Shown in pieces: positions 15,281-22,993 of a stretch of 27,056 bases of DNA. A program made the translations under genes and the position numbers. The stretch covers positions 1 to 27,056 of IMG/VR virus record IMGVR_UViG_3300023281_001076. One strand, given 5' to 3'. Below the pieces are notes generated by a model that was given only the letters and a program-made list of their open reading frames with translations, searched no databases and had not been told where the DNA came from. How positions within the stretch are numbered: the stretch's first letter is position 1; every line of letters begins with the position of its first letter. The DNA comes from a virus.

Positions 15281-15594
15281 GATTCACCTCCTTTGTGGAT
15301 CAACTTGATCCCGTAATCATTTACCACCATACTTAACAAGTACGATGTTCCAGCGCTAATACACCCACAAATGAAAGCATCTGCAAGTGTAAGATCAAAA
15401 ATAAATAGTTCTGTATATGGACTTATGCCCCAGAGAAACACTCCAACCCAAAATCCCATGCACAAACAGCAATGAAATAAACGACCGAAACCACCCCAGG
15501 AAGCACAAGAAGGACGTATTTTATTGAAAATGTGTCCGTGAACAATAATGAATGTCATGCCGTAAGCGGCAAGAATAAAATGTAATAGTTCCAA
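15277..15594 (-). CDS. Small cysteine-rich membrane protein
   Basis: A 105-residue protein with about three hydrophobic segments: residues 3-19 (LLHFILAAYGMTFIIV), about 44-58 and about 68-90. The middle part holds 'LFHCCLCMGFWVGVFLW', and two more cysteines occur in 'FICGCIS'. The 'HC..CMGFWVG' arrangement is seen in small phage membrane proteins of unknown function (DUF1360-like, from memory and not certain). It probably lies in the inner membrane, with a short charged tail (KLIHKGGES). It sits within the head genes, between an unknown gene and the protease. A CTATTTATTTTTGA sequence inside this gene (15396-15408) resembles the one before the scaffold gene. Confidence 0.7.
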   Translation of the reverse strand: MELLHFILAAYGMTFIIVHGHIFNKIRPSCASWGGFGRLFHCCLCMGFWVGVFLWGISPYTELFIFDLTLADAFICGCISAGTSYLLSMVVNDYGIKLIHKGGES

Positions 15595-15605
15595 GTAAAC
15601 CTCTG

Positions 15606-16136
15606 CTATTTCTTTACTGTGGTGCCATCGAAGTTTTTAATAAGGAAATTTTGAAGTTCCTTATTAACATCAAATTTTTCCATAGGAGTTTCTGGATCTA
15701 ATGATGGAATTAAATCTTTTATTAAATAATTTAAAAATGCCATCTCAATTGGATCGTCAACAATCTTTGATACATTGTCATCAATGTTTAACTTATCCAA
15801 ATTTGTATTTGTCTTTACATCATCTCCTAAGCCATACATATTTTTAACAATTTTGGACGCGTCCTTAGCATTATCATAAACTGCTTTAATATTTCCAAGA
15901 CCGGGGAGAGCATCTGCTATGGTGGCTGCGGCTAGTTTTCCAACTTCTCCACCAGCATTTGTGGCACGCATAAGTCTAATGGCTTTGGACAAATCTCCAA
16001 CCGTTTTTATCTCTGGATCGATTCCACCAGCAGCAATTCGTTCCCACTCCTTTTCTCTCTTCTTGGAACCGAATGGAAGTATTTCATCAAGCTGATAAGC
16101 GCGGAAGTTCTCCATTATAAGTTTCATATCAGACAT
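15606..16136 (-). CDS. Conserved hypothetical protein in the head cluster
   Basis: A 176-residue protein of unrecognised family. It begins 'MSDMKLIMENFRAYQLDEI', a short amphipathic leader seen at the start of several proteins in marine T4-like phages, then a basic 'GSKKREKEWERI', an Ala/Gly-rich helix ('GKLAAATIADALPGLGNIKA'), and a more acidic C-terminal half with 'IEMAFLNYLIKDLIPSLDP'. It has no clear membrane segment, although the Ala/Gly-rich helix is moderately hydrophobic. It starts 3 bases after the upstream stop. The leader could act as a targeting peptide for packaging into the prohead, as for T4 internal proteins; this is speculative. Confidence 0.65.
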   Translation of the reverse strand: MSDMKLIMENFRAYQLDEILPFGSKKREKEWERIAAGGIDPEIKTVGDLSKAIRLMRATNAGGEVGKLAAATIADALPGLGNIKAVYDNAKDASKIVKNMYGLGDDVKTNTNLDKLNIDDNVSKIVDDPIEMAFLNYLIKDLIPSLDPETPMEKFDVNKELQNFLIKNFDGTTVKK

Positions 16137-16139
16137 AAC

Positions 16140-16652
16140 CTAATACCTGTTGCGTAGCGGACTGTAGTAATAGCCAGGACGCATAGAACCCTTTTCGGCA
16201 CCTTGTGGAACTTCGCCGTATTCGGTGGAGTCTTGATCGGTTGGGTGAGTATACATATCTTCTAGTTCTTTCTCATACTCGTCAGCGATCTTCTCGTGCT
16301 CTGCCTCATATTTGATGAACTCTGCAATCACATAGGTTGCGGCTTGAAGTGAGTTAATATCATCGTTTTCAAAGATTACTGCTTCCAAGGATCTAAATAC
16401 ATTTCCTCCTTGGATAGATGACCGGTCAATGATTCCTTTATCTGCCAGCAACTCTAACAAACGATCCTGATATGGATATACATCCTCTGATGTGTTTGTC
16501 TTTGGAATGGTTGTGATTTTCATTTGCTTTGGCATCACAGCGATATCAATCTTATTGTGATCCGTTATAAGAAGCGAACCATCTAGCGCGCGGCGGGCTT
16601 TAAGTTCAACTGTTGCGTGTGGTTCGGGATCACCGATTGTAATCTTAATCAT
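16140..16652 (-). CDS. Conserved hypothetical protein between portal and protease
   Basis: A 170-residue protein with a beta-rich N-terminus ('MIKITIGDPEPHATVELKAR', then 'GSLLITDHNKIDIAVMP') and a helical acidic C-terminal half ('EAEHEKIADEYEKELEDMY'), ending in a Tyr-rich tail 'RPGYYYSPLRNRY'. No family was recognised. It overlaps nothing and is spaced by one to three bases from its neighbours, so it belongs to the portal-protease operon. In T4 the small core genes 67 and 68 occupy this interval; this gene is a positional but not a sequence-based candidate for such a role. Confidence 0.65.
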   Translation of the reverse strand: MIKITIGDPEPHATVELKARRALDGSLLITDHNKIDIAVMPKQMKITTIPKTNTSEDVYPYQDRLLELLADKGIIDRSSIQGGNVFRSLEAVIFENDDINSLQAATYVIAEFIKYEAEHEKIADEYEKELEDMYTHPTDQDSTEYGEVPQGAEKGSMRPGYYYSPLRNRY

Positions 16653-16653
16653 T

Positions 16654-17457
16654 TTAAGTTAGTTCCTGTACAAGTTCTTGTGTTTTAAGAATCTTGTTTA
16701 AATCACCGTCTGTAAAATCGCGTTTTCTAAACTCTTCAAGATACTCGGATACTTCGTTTAGTTTCTGCGAGATAAGAGGCTCGGATGTGTTTTCGCTTGT
16801 GGCTTTAACTAAACTTTTAAGTCTTCCCAGCTCTTCGTTTAAATAAACACGAAGTTCAAAGCCATCGTCCGCAAAACTTGTGATGTATTGGTTAAGAAGA
16901 TCTTTTTGTTCTTTAATAAGATTTGTGTATTTGCTATTGAACTTCTTAATAAATGAGTTGTAAGTTAGGTTGTCTATAGATTCTAACTTGTTTGATTCTG
17001 AGAGAGTTGTCTCTGCGCTCATAGCATCAACTATTGACTGCTCAAAAAGAACCTTGCTTTTCACTGGGGTCTTTGTGTTAAAGATAGCATTAACAGAAGC
17101 AAGAGACTTAAAGTTTGGAACAAAGTTAGACCACACATCCTTACCTAGTTCTTTATTGATAGCAGAAATCATTCGTGACTGCGCATCGAATACTTCTGAG
17201 GAGTCAATCTTGGAATAAGCAAACTTTGTTTCTTGGAGCATTCTCTCGGCAATGTTCGCTTTGATGTTTCTCGTCTCAAGCAAAGTTTTGTATAGTTCAA
17301 GTTCGCTAATCAATACAGACTTACCAGAGAACCCTTCTTTAATGATAGAAAGAACAGTTGACTTTCGTTCAGCATTCTTATCTACGATAGCTTTCGTTAA
17401 CTCTCTTGTAAGAGTCTCATAAATAAAAGCGGTATTTCTTTTCTTATTATGCTTCAT
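16654..17457 (-). CDS. Probable prohead core-type helical protein after the portal
   Basis: A 267-residue, mostly helical protein. The ATG at 17457 (MKHNKKRNTAFIYETLTREL) is preferred because AAGGAG lies about 10 bases before it; a start 11 codons further upstream lacks a site. It overlaps the end of the portal gene by 11 bases, suggesting coupling. The protein is Lys/Glu/Ser-rich with heptad-like stretches such as 'SKYTNLIKEQKDLLNQYI' and 'LNEVSEYLEEFRKRDF'. T4 places its prohead core proteins gp67 and gp68 directly after the portal gene, so a core or scaffold-associated role is plausible. No catalytic motif was seen and the family is not recognised. Confidence 0.65.
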   Translation of the reverse strand: MKHNKKRNTAFIYETLTRELTKAIVDKNAERKSTVLSIIKEGFSGKSVLISELELYKTLLETRNIKANIAERMLQETKFAYSKIDSSEVFDAQSRMISAINKELGKDVWSNFVPNFKSLASVNAIFNTKTPVKSKVLFEQSIVDAMSAETTLSESNKLESIDNLTYNSFIKKFNSKYTNLIKEQKDLLNQYITSFADDGFELRVYLNEELGRLKSLVKATSENTSEPLISQKLNEVSEYLEEFRKRDFTDGDLNKILKTQELVQELT

Positions 17458-19387
17458 CTTCCCGGTCTCCTTTTTTCTCCATTTGATCAACTAATAAACG
17501 AACCTTTGTTGTGTTCTCAAAAAGAATCCGTTCATCTCTAGTATAAATAGGTTTAATTTTTTCTTCCAGACCGATGTTTGCTCTCAAGTCAGCTGATGTG
17601 ACTCTGCCCGGGAACTTTGTTCGAGATGTTGAGCCGGCTTCTGGGCCTCGCACCATCCTTTTAAGTTCGCGCTTCATTGGTCCTTGCGAATGTCTGTTAG
17701 CTGAACCTCGACGCTTATCGACATCAACTTTTTTATATGCTGCGCCTTCGTGTCGTGTTGGATTATCTTCTCTTCGGCCCGGGGTTGATAATAGAACGTC
17801 TTCCTCTTCGGCTTCGGCTCCTCCGGCGTCGTCAGCTCCCAAATCTAGGGCATCGTCGTCTAGACCCAAGCCATCGCCTAGGTCGCCACCGCCGCCGAGA
17901 TCTCCTCCAAGTGCTTCTGCTTCAGCATCTTCATCAACGATCGACTCAAGAGACTGCTGATACTTACGATCATAGAATGTCTCACGCTGGTTACGAAGGA
18001 ACTCGGAATCAGACATTCCAAGAATGTTTGATGCGACCCAACGCTTTGAGAATGTTCCTTCTGGAACTGATGTAGCAGTTTCGAACTTTGTCTTCATATA
18101 TTCGAGTTGCTGTAACTCGGCTAAACGTGACGGGTTGTTTAGAGTAATCTTGAATCCCAAAAGATCTTGGCCTCTAAAGCCTAATGTATAAAGGTGAACA
18201 ATAGCCATCTTCTCTAGCTCTGAAACAAGAGATCTTTGAAGTCTATGAATAGTTCTTGCGAAACGGATATCCTTCTGTGCTAGGGTTGTCTTATCTTCTG
18301 CGCCACCTTCAAGGTTGGTAAGGTAAGATTGCGGAATCTTAATTGCTGCGAACAACTTATCACGAAGATACTTAACATCCTCAATATCGTTCAAGCTGGC
18401 AGCGCCGGCGAGAGATGTGATATCAGAGCCGACACCACCACGCATTGGAATAAAGTAATCTTCTTCAAGTGATAGTGGGTTGTAACGTAGATCTACTCTT
18501 CCTGTGTTAGCATTAACAAGAGAGTTTCTCTTCATTTCGGTTTTAACCTTTTCCATATACTGTGGAATATCTTGTGGCGGAATGTTACCAACATCAATCT
18601 TGAAGATTCGGCGCTCAGGGGCACGAACAACACGATAAGCAATCATCGCATCTTCTAGAAGTGTTAGTTGGCGCCAAATGCGCCGTGCCGGATCCAAAAC
18701 AGATGTGCCGTATGGGTTGTATCTATCGTTTCCAAGAATGCGGAAGTGAGCAACCTGCCAGTTTTCAAAGGTCATCCCGGCACCATTCCACTGATACTGG
18801 ACATAGTTGGGGTTTGACTCGTCCATACCCTCAAGGCGTTCTACTTCGTTGTTAGGCATACCAATAACAGAGGTGATGCCTGTCTTCTCATCAATATCCA
18901 TATAAAGAAAGAAGTCACCATACTTACACATTGATCGTGCCCAACCAAAACAGTTGAACTCAATGTTAAGCACATCGTAAAAAAGAGATTCAAGAATAGT
19001 CTTGATTTCGTGATTGAGACAATCAATGTTTAATAGACGATCATACTCATTTGATGTAGTCATCTCATCAGCATATATATCCAAAGCAGTAGCAATCTCT
19101 GGCATGTATTCCATTTGCTCAAAGTCTGTGTATCGTTCTGCTCTGTTTTGGTTTCTAAATGCCGCTGATGTGAAAAGGTTATAGTTCTGGGACATATTGG
19201 AGTCGTGTCTTTTAAACTCCTGTCCGGACATTGAACGGAAACGATAACGATACTTATCTAGATCTGCTCTCTTTTCTTGGCGCGCAACTTGTGTGCGGTA
19301 GTTAACGATCGGACCAGATAGCATTCTAGTCAATCGTTTGAATAGCGGTGACGCTGGATTCCTTGTATTGTTCTTGTTCTTAGCCAT
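17447..19387 (-). CDS. gp20: Portal vertex protein, T4 gp20-like
   Basis: Forms the dodecameric ring at one head vertex through which DNA enters and leaves, and where assembly starts. It has 646 residues (T4 gp20 about 524). Signatures: 'YMPEIATALDIYADEMTT' near residues 90-110; 'LTLLEDAMIAYRVVRAPERR' and 'IFKIDVGNIPP', the hallmark of T4-type portals; 'YFIPMRGG'; and 'YLRDKLFAAIKIPQSYL'. After about residue 480 there is an extra acidic Gly/Asp/Glu-rich, low-complexity linker (about 490-540) and a basic tail with 'KRELKRMVRGPEAG', which accounts for the greater length. The start follows AAAGG. It lies directly downstream of terminase, its packaging partner, and overlaps the next gene. Confidence 0.95.
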   Translation of the reverse strand: MAKNKNNTRNPASPLFKRLTRMLSGPIVNYRTQVARQEKRADLDKYRYRFRSMSGQEFKRHDSNMSQNYNLFTSAAFRNQNRAERYTDFEQMEYMPEIATALDIYADEMTTSNEYDRLLNIDCLNHEIKTILESLFYDVLNIEFNCFGWARSMCKYGDFFLYMDIDEKTGITSVIGMPNNEVERLEGMDESNPNYVQYQWNGAGMTFENWQVAHFRILGNDRYNPYGTSVLDPARRIWRQLTLLEDAMIAYRVVRAPERRIFKIDVGNIPPQDIPQYMEKVKTEMKRNSLVNANTGRVDLRYNPLSLEEDYFIPMRGGVGSDITSLAGAASLNDIEDVKYLRDKLFAAIKIPQSYLTNLEGGAEDKTTLAQKDIRFARTIHRLQRSLVSELEKMAIVHLYTLGFRGQDLLGFKITLNNPSRLAELQQLEYMKTKFETATSVPEGTFSKRWVASNILGMSDSEFLRNQRETFYDRKYQQSLESIVDEDAEAEALGGDLGGGGDLGDGLGLDDDALDLGADDAGGAEAEEEDVLLSTPGRREDNPTRHEGAAYKKVDVDKRRGSANRHSQGPMKRELKRMVRGPEAGSTSRTKFPGRVTSADLRANIGLEEKIKPIYTRDERILFENTTKVRLLVDQMEKKGDREDEA

Positions 19388-19395
19388 CTTCTATT

Positions 19396-20979
19396 CTAAC
19401 CTTTTAATAACCCAATATATTGGTAGTTTTGCTCCATAGCCTGTTTAGCGCGTTCTGTTTCTTTCGTCACCTTGTGGCCCTGCATCCCTGGAATCGTTGT
19501 AGAAATAGTTGTTTTTGCTGTGCTAATCGCGGCTACGAAAGACTTACTGTACTCTACGTTCTTTTGGCTTTCTACAATCACAGTATCTCTTACCCAGCAC
19601 CCAATAGCAAACGACATTACTAAATCATCATTGTAACTTCTCATTGCTTGGGGTCTTCCGTGATGCCAAATAAATGTCTTCATTTCAGTAAGCAAGCGAT
19701 TTGAGTTGATCGTAATTAGTTTATTTCTCATAAACTCTTCCATTTTCGCAACTATTAGAGGTCTTGTCTTCGAAGAAGTTGTAAACCCTGGTATCACATT
19801 TGATTGCCATTGTGCTGTTAGCGGGTCCACATATCGATGGTCACTCTTTGTTGCGTAATAGAGATTAGGATACTCCTTATCAATCAACTTTTTAAGGACA
19901 GCAAAGCCAATATTATTATTTTCAATCACTAACATAGGGTTGCCGTATTCGGCTGCTACATTATAAAGAATATCAGCAAAATCATCTGGTGTTGATTTGC
20001 CGACATATTCTGCGACTTGTTCAAGTGTTGCGAGTTCTATTATATGGAAAGCACTATTATCTTTACCATCTCCCCGTGCAACATCGGCAACAATCAAATA
20101 ATGGTTCTCTGGATTGTATTTCTCCCAGATCCAATAGTTTCTATCAAATCCAGTGCGATACTCCGGTGCTGTGACTTTATCCAAATACCATTGTAAGTCA
20201 TCCGGGTGAATAACAGTCTCACCAGAAACGTTGAAGTTACACTGTAACTCCTGCGCGATCTGACGCTTGGACATATTTCTGGTTTCTTTATCAAACCATT
20301 TCTGATCCCGATCGGGGTGAGCATCCCACATAAGCGTCGTCATATGGAAATCATTAACGCCGGCCTCTGCCTCAGCGCAGTTTTGGTGGAACCAGTTGCC
20401 TACACCGTTTGGAGTAGAAAGAGCAATGCAACGACCACCAGTAGATAGTGTGGGGTATAACGCTGTCCACAACTCTTCTAGTTTCTCAACGTGAGCAGCC
20501 TCATCAATGATTAGAAGCGACAGCGCCTCTGAACGACCAGCATCACCAGATGTGGAAGAACCTTTAATCTGTGAGCCGTTAGAGAGTTCGAACGATGTTC
20601 TGTTGTCTACGATAATGTCGGAGATCTGCATCCACTTCGGCAGATTCTTAATAATCGCTTTTACTTTTTTAACTAAGTTTGTTGCTGTTTGTAGTTTTGT
20701 CGCGACAACAAGAATGTTCTTGTCTTTGTGAAACAACATTAGCCACGCTACATACGCAGCACTAATAGTAGAAATGCCCAACTGACGGGCTTTTAGAATA
20801 ATATTAAAACGATAATCGCGGAAGTCTTTTAATAACTCTTGCTGATAATCAAATGCTTTGAAAGGAATTAAGCCTTTCTGCGGGTGAGAAATCCTACAAT
20901 AGTTTGTCGTAAAGTAAACCGGGTCTTTACCGGCTTTAACAACTTCTTTTAAGATTTCCTGCTTTGTAAGCGCAGCCAT
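19396..20979 (-). CDS. gp17: Terminase large subunit, T4 gp17-like packaging ATPase-nuclease
   Basis: The motor that pumps DNA through the portal and cuts the concatemer. It has 527 residues. ATPase part: deviant Walker A 'ARQLGIST' (64-71), Walker B 'LLIIDE' (155-160) and coupling motif 'STPNG' (188-192). Nuclease part (RNase H-like): 'VADVARGDGKDNSA' with Asp299, 'LVIENNN' with Glu353 and 'YNDDLVMSF' with Asp451/452, matching the three acidic residues of T4 gp17. It is shorter than T4 gp17 (610), mainly at the N-terminus. The start is one base after the upstream stop. No obvious small terminase gene is recognisable; the two unknown genes just upstream are candidates only by position. Confidence 0.97.
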   Translation of the reverse strand: MAALTKQEILKEVVKAGKDPVYFTTNYCRISHPQKGLIPFKAFDYQQELLKDFRDYRFNIILKARQLGISTISAAYVAWLMLFHKDKNILVVATKLQTATNLVKKVKAIIKNLPKWMQISDIIVDNRTSFELSNGSQIKGSSTSGDAGRSEALSLLIIDEAAHVEKLEELWTALYPTLSTGGRCIALSTPNGVGNWFHQNCAEAEAGVNDFHMTTLMWDAHPDRDQKWFDKETRNMSKRQIAQELQCNFNVSGETVIHPDDLQWYLDKVTAPEYRTGFDRNYWIWEKYNPENHYLIVADVARGDGKDNSAFHIIELATLEQVAEYVGKSTPDDFADILYNVAAEYGNPMLVIENNNIGFAVLKKLIDKEYPNLYYATKSDHRYVDPLTAQWQSNVIPGFTTSSKTRPLIVAKMEEFMRNKLITINSNRLLTEMKTFIWHHGRPQAMRSYNDDLVMSFAIGCWVRDTVIVESQKNVEYSKSFVAAISTAKTTISTTIPGMQGHKVTKETERAKQAMEQNYQYIGLLKG

Positions 20980-20980
20980 A

Positions 20981-21523
20981 TTAGATCTTCACATTTGAAG
21001 GCTTTTTGGCTTTGTCTCTCCCTAGAGCAAGAAAATCTTTGATTGCTTTGTCGGTGCGCTCTTTATCAGATCCGCCATTAACCTCGCCCACATCAGTTAG
21101 CCCGCCAATCTTATAATCACACTGGGCCTGAACGTCTGTGCGATAGTTTGAGATTCTTTGAACTAGAATTTGATGCTCGCCTTCTAGAGTAAGAGCAACT
21201 GTCTCGCCGGTGATGGCCTTATATTCTTTCTTAAGAAACTTAACAATGTCCTTGAGCTTCGAGATAATCTCGTTTTCAAATCCATTATCCTGTACATCTT
21301 TGATTCTTGTCTCGGCCTGATACTTGACTCTTAAGATTGGTCCGTGAAAAGACACTTTAAATCCATCGATGACGCGTCGGTCATTAATATAGTGGCCATC
21401 TTCGCGGCTCAACCCAGCAGTTCGCGCTCGGCCATCTGCTTGAAGCTCCTCAACGTGAGAGCCGTCATAAGCGTTTGCGGCTGCTTGGTTGATTCCTTTT
21501 ATAATGTCGTATACTGATGCCAT
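20981..21523 (-). CDS. Conserved hypothetical protein upstream of terminase
   Basis: A 180-residue protein. The ATG at 21523 (MASVYDIIKGINQAAANAY) is preferred to one 31 codons upstream because it lies one base after the upstream stop, has AGAGGA before it, and avoids a 90-base overlap. Features: 'RRVIDGFKVSFHGPILRVKY' (beta-like), a helix 'ENEIISKLKDIVKFLKKEYK' and 'LTLEGEHQILVQRISNYRTD'. No family was recognised. It occupies the place of the small terminase (T4 gene 16 precedes 17), but no DNA-binding motif or clear coiled-coil core was seen, so it may instead be a structural or tail-associated protein. It is co-transcribed with terminase, which starts one base after its stop. Confidence 0.65.
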   Translation of the reverse strand: MASVYDIIKGINQAAANAYDGSHVEELQADGRARTAGLSREDGHYINDRRVIDGFKVSFHGPILRVKYQAETRIKDVQDNGFENEIISKLKDIVKFLKKEYKAITGETVALTLEGEHQILVQRISNYRTDVQAQCDYKIGGLTDVGEVNGGSDKERTDKAIKDFLALGRDKAKKPSNVKI

Positions 21524-21524
21524 C

Positions 21525-21911
21525 TTATTGTTCCTCTGTGGGTCTCCACCCGCTTGCCCATCTTTCTTCTCTTCCGCCTTCAATGTATTGAACATAACAT
21601 CCAAAGCAAGCTTCAAACTTATTCATATACAAATCATCTCTTGTATGAAAAGAATATCTGCGACAAACAGGACAGGTCCTATTATGATCTCTATTAAGTA
21701 GTTTTTTGTTTATCAAAAATCCGTCTTGTTCTACTTTGTCTTGGGATTCAGCATTCTTCGCAAACTTTTGTTGCTCTGCTTGTGATTGCTCAATATACTC
21801 TTTTTCTTTTTTCTTATCCCAAAATCGCTTTGGATTGTGAGCAGCTTCTTCGCCATACTTCTGTGTTATGGCTTTTTCTAGTTTTGCTATGTAATCTTGT
21901 TTAACGCTCAT
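21525..21911 (-). CDS. Zinc-ribbon-like small protein
   Basis: A 128-residue protein with a charged helical N-terminal half ('YIAKLEKAITQKYGEEAA', 'KKKEKEYIEQSQAEQQKFA') and a C-terminal 'TCPVC' (Cys80, Cys83) paired with 'CFGC' (Cys102, Cys105). Two C-x2-C pairs 18 residues apart are typical of a zinc ribbon. The C-terminus 'GGREERWASGWRP' is also distinctive. Function is unknown; zinc ribbons often bind nucleic acid or protein. The start codon overlaps the stop of the upstream gene (TAATG), indicating coupling, and it lies between the membrane-protein genes and the terminase region. Confidence 0.7.
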   Translation of the reverse strand: MSVKQDYIAKLEKAITQKYGEEAAHNPKRFWDKKKEKEYIEQSQAEQQKFAKNAESQDKVEQDGFLINKKLLNRDHNRTCPVCRRYSFHTRDDLYMNKFEACFGCYVQYIEGGREERWASGWRPTEEQ

Positions 21912-22357
21912 TATTTTACAATCTCCGTAGATAAAGCAAAGATGCCCAACGATGTAAGAGTTCCAATACCAAATCCTAACGCAACGAAAAGCGGACCTTG
22001 GCTTGGCTTCTGCTTCATAATCAAATCTGTTAGACGATCGTTCTCTGCTGTCTTAAGAATCATCATTGATTCATACTTGTCTTTCCAAGATGTAATCTCT
22101 ATCTCTTTAAAGTCAAGTTGAAGTTCGTAGTTTTCTTTCTGGAGATTTAGTTCGTATTCCAAACGTAAATCATATTCAGTGTCCGAGAATCTCTTGTCGT
22201 TCAATACTTTTGCTGCCGCATCCAAAGATAATAGAATACCATCAAAAGGTATCGTATCACCTTTCTTAACAGATGTGACTATATTTTCTTCGGCAATCGC
22301 TGTGCTCGGGAATATTAACGAAAAGAACAAACAAAGGAACAGTATTTTTTTAGCCAT
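21911..22357 (-). CDS. Exported protein with C-terminal membrane segment, spanin-like topology
   Basis: A 148-residue protein with an N-terminal signal sequence (MAKKILFLCLFFSLIFPSTA; likely cleaved after AIA), a periplasmic region with 'VKKGDTIPFDGILLSLDAAA' and a coiled-coil-like stretch (about residues 60-115), and a C-terminal hydrophobic segment 'FVALGFGIGTLTSLGIFAL'. There is no lipobox cysteine. A periplasmic coiled coil anchored at one end resembles spanins, which disrupt the outer membrane at lysis, but it does not match classic o-spanins (lipoproteins) or Rz. It overlaps the previous membrane gene by 8 bases. The lysis role is inferred from topology and context. Confidence 0.65.
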   Translation of the reverse strand: MAKKILFLCLFFSLIFPSTAIAEENIVTSVKKGDTIPFDGILLSLDAAAKVLNDKRFSDTEYDLRLEYELNLQKENYELQLDFKEIEITSWKDKYESMMILKTAENDRLTDLIMKQKPSQGPLFVALGFGIGTLTSLGIFALSTEIVK

Positions 22358-22766
22358 CTTCTAATCCAAAAGTGTTGGCTATTTGTTTAGCCAACTTCTC
22401 TGGATCATTATAGCTTTCATCTACTAGTTTTTTAAGTTTGGCTTCTTTTACTTTGTCTAAGCGGTCAGAGTCTTCCTCAAAAGCTTTTTTCAAGTTCTCT
22501 TTTTCTTTTAAGTGACCCTCTAAACGAAGGTTCTTCTCAACAACTTCTGTGTTGTGAATGTGAGAAAGTGTTTCCATTTCTTGATCGTGCTGGTCTCTTT
22601 TAGCATCAAACAAATCCATTGCTCTTTTAAAGAGTGCTCCGTTTCTCATAGCAATGCTTATAAGCCCAGCACAGAGAACAAGAACTAAAAGTACGATTGC
22701 CCACCAAAACCTTTTGGCTAGCACCCACGCTTTCTTAGAAAGAAGTGTTATTTTATTTATTGTCAT
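22350..22766 (-). CDS. Membrane protein with coiled-coil tail, possible i-spanin
   Basis: A 138-residue protein with one N-terminal membrane segment (about residues 19-40, 'WWAIVLLVLVLCAGLISIA') preceded by basic residues, followed by a long charged helix with heptad character ('KNLRLEGHLKEKENLKKAFE', 'DSDRLDKVKEAKLKKLVDE') and a short end 'QIANTFGLEDG'. One inner-membrane anchor plus a periplasmic coiled coil is the layout of Rz-type i-spanins. It overlaps the holin-like gene by 14 bases and the next membrane gene by 8. It could instead serve an unrelated envelope function; no conserved motif was recognised. Confidence 0.65.
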   Translation of the reverse strand: MTINKITLLSKKAWVLAKRFWWAIVLLVLVLCAGLISIAMRNGALFKRAMDLFDAKRDQHDQEMETLSHIHNTEVVEKNLRLEGHLKEKENLKKAFEEDSDRLDKVKEAKLKKLVDESYNDPEKLAKQIANTFGLEDG

Positions 22767-22956
22767 AGCCTTTAAGTTTCGTCACGGCATCAATAACAGT
22801 TTGACCACCAATATATACAGTTGTGATAATAACCCAATCTGCTGATTGTAGATCTGAGAACATTAGTAGTCCTGTTGCAGTGGCCCAGGCTAATAACTTT
22901 CTGGACACTAGCTTGTCTAGTCCCCTATCTAATATGTGTCTTGCTTTTTCAGTCAT
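22753..22956 (-). CDS. Putative holin
   Basis: A 67-residue protein with two hydrophobic stretches, about residues 19-34 ('RKLLAWATATGLLMFS') and 41-58 ('WVIITTVYIGGQTVIDAV'), joined by a short acidic turn, with charged ends ('MTEKARHILDRGLDKLVS' and 'TKLKGYDNK'). Size and topology fit small phage holins, which form holes in the inner membrane to start lysis, and 'VYIGGQ..ID' is reminiscent of known holin-like sequences. It overlaps a coiled-coil membrane gene, as in holin-spanin cassettes. No endolysin lies in the window. The ribosome site is GGAGATGAG. A CTATTTA word 16 bases upstream may be the promoter. Confidence 0.6.
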   Translation of the reverse strand: MTEKARHILDRGLDKLVSRKLLAWATATGLLMFSDLQSADWVIITTVYIGGQTVIDAVTKLKGYDNK

Positions 22957-22970
22957 GTCTCATCTCCATA

Positions 22971-22979
22971 TATAAATAG
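22971..22979. promoter_or_regulatory. TATAAATAG between divergent genes: late-type promoter candidate
   Basis: The only divergent gap holds TATATAAATAGG. On the plus strand it contains TATAAATA, the T4 late promoter word, 15 bases before the J-domain gene. On the minus strand it reads CCTATTTATATA, the CTATTTA word found before other minus-strand genes, 16 bases before the holin-like gene. Which strand, or both, is used cannot be decided from sequence. Confidence 0.5.
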
Positions 22980-22993
22980 GTCCTAACATCATT

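Noticed and set aside
17542-17549. TATAAATA on the plus strand inside the portal gene
   Set aside because: It matches the T4 late box, but it points against the surrounding genes, lies within coding sequence and no plus-strand gene follows.
21524-21616. Longer N-terminus for the gene before terminase
   Set aside because: It would overlap the zinc-ribbon gene by about 90 bases, while the ATG one base after that gene's stop has a ribosome site and matches the tight spacing of the operon.
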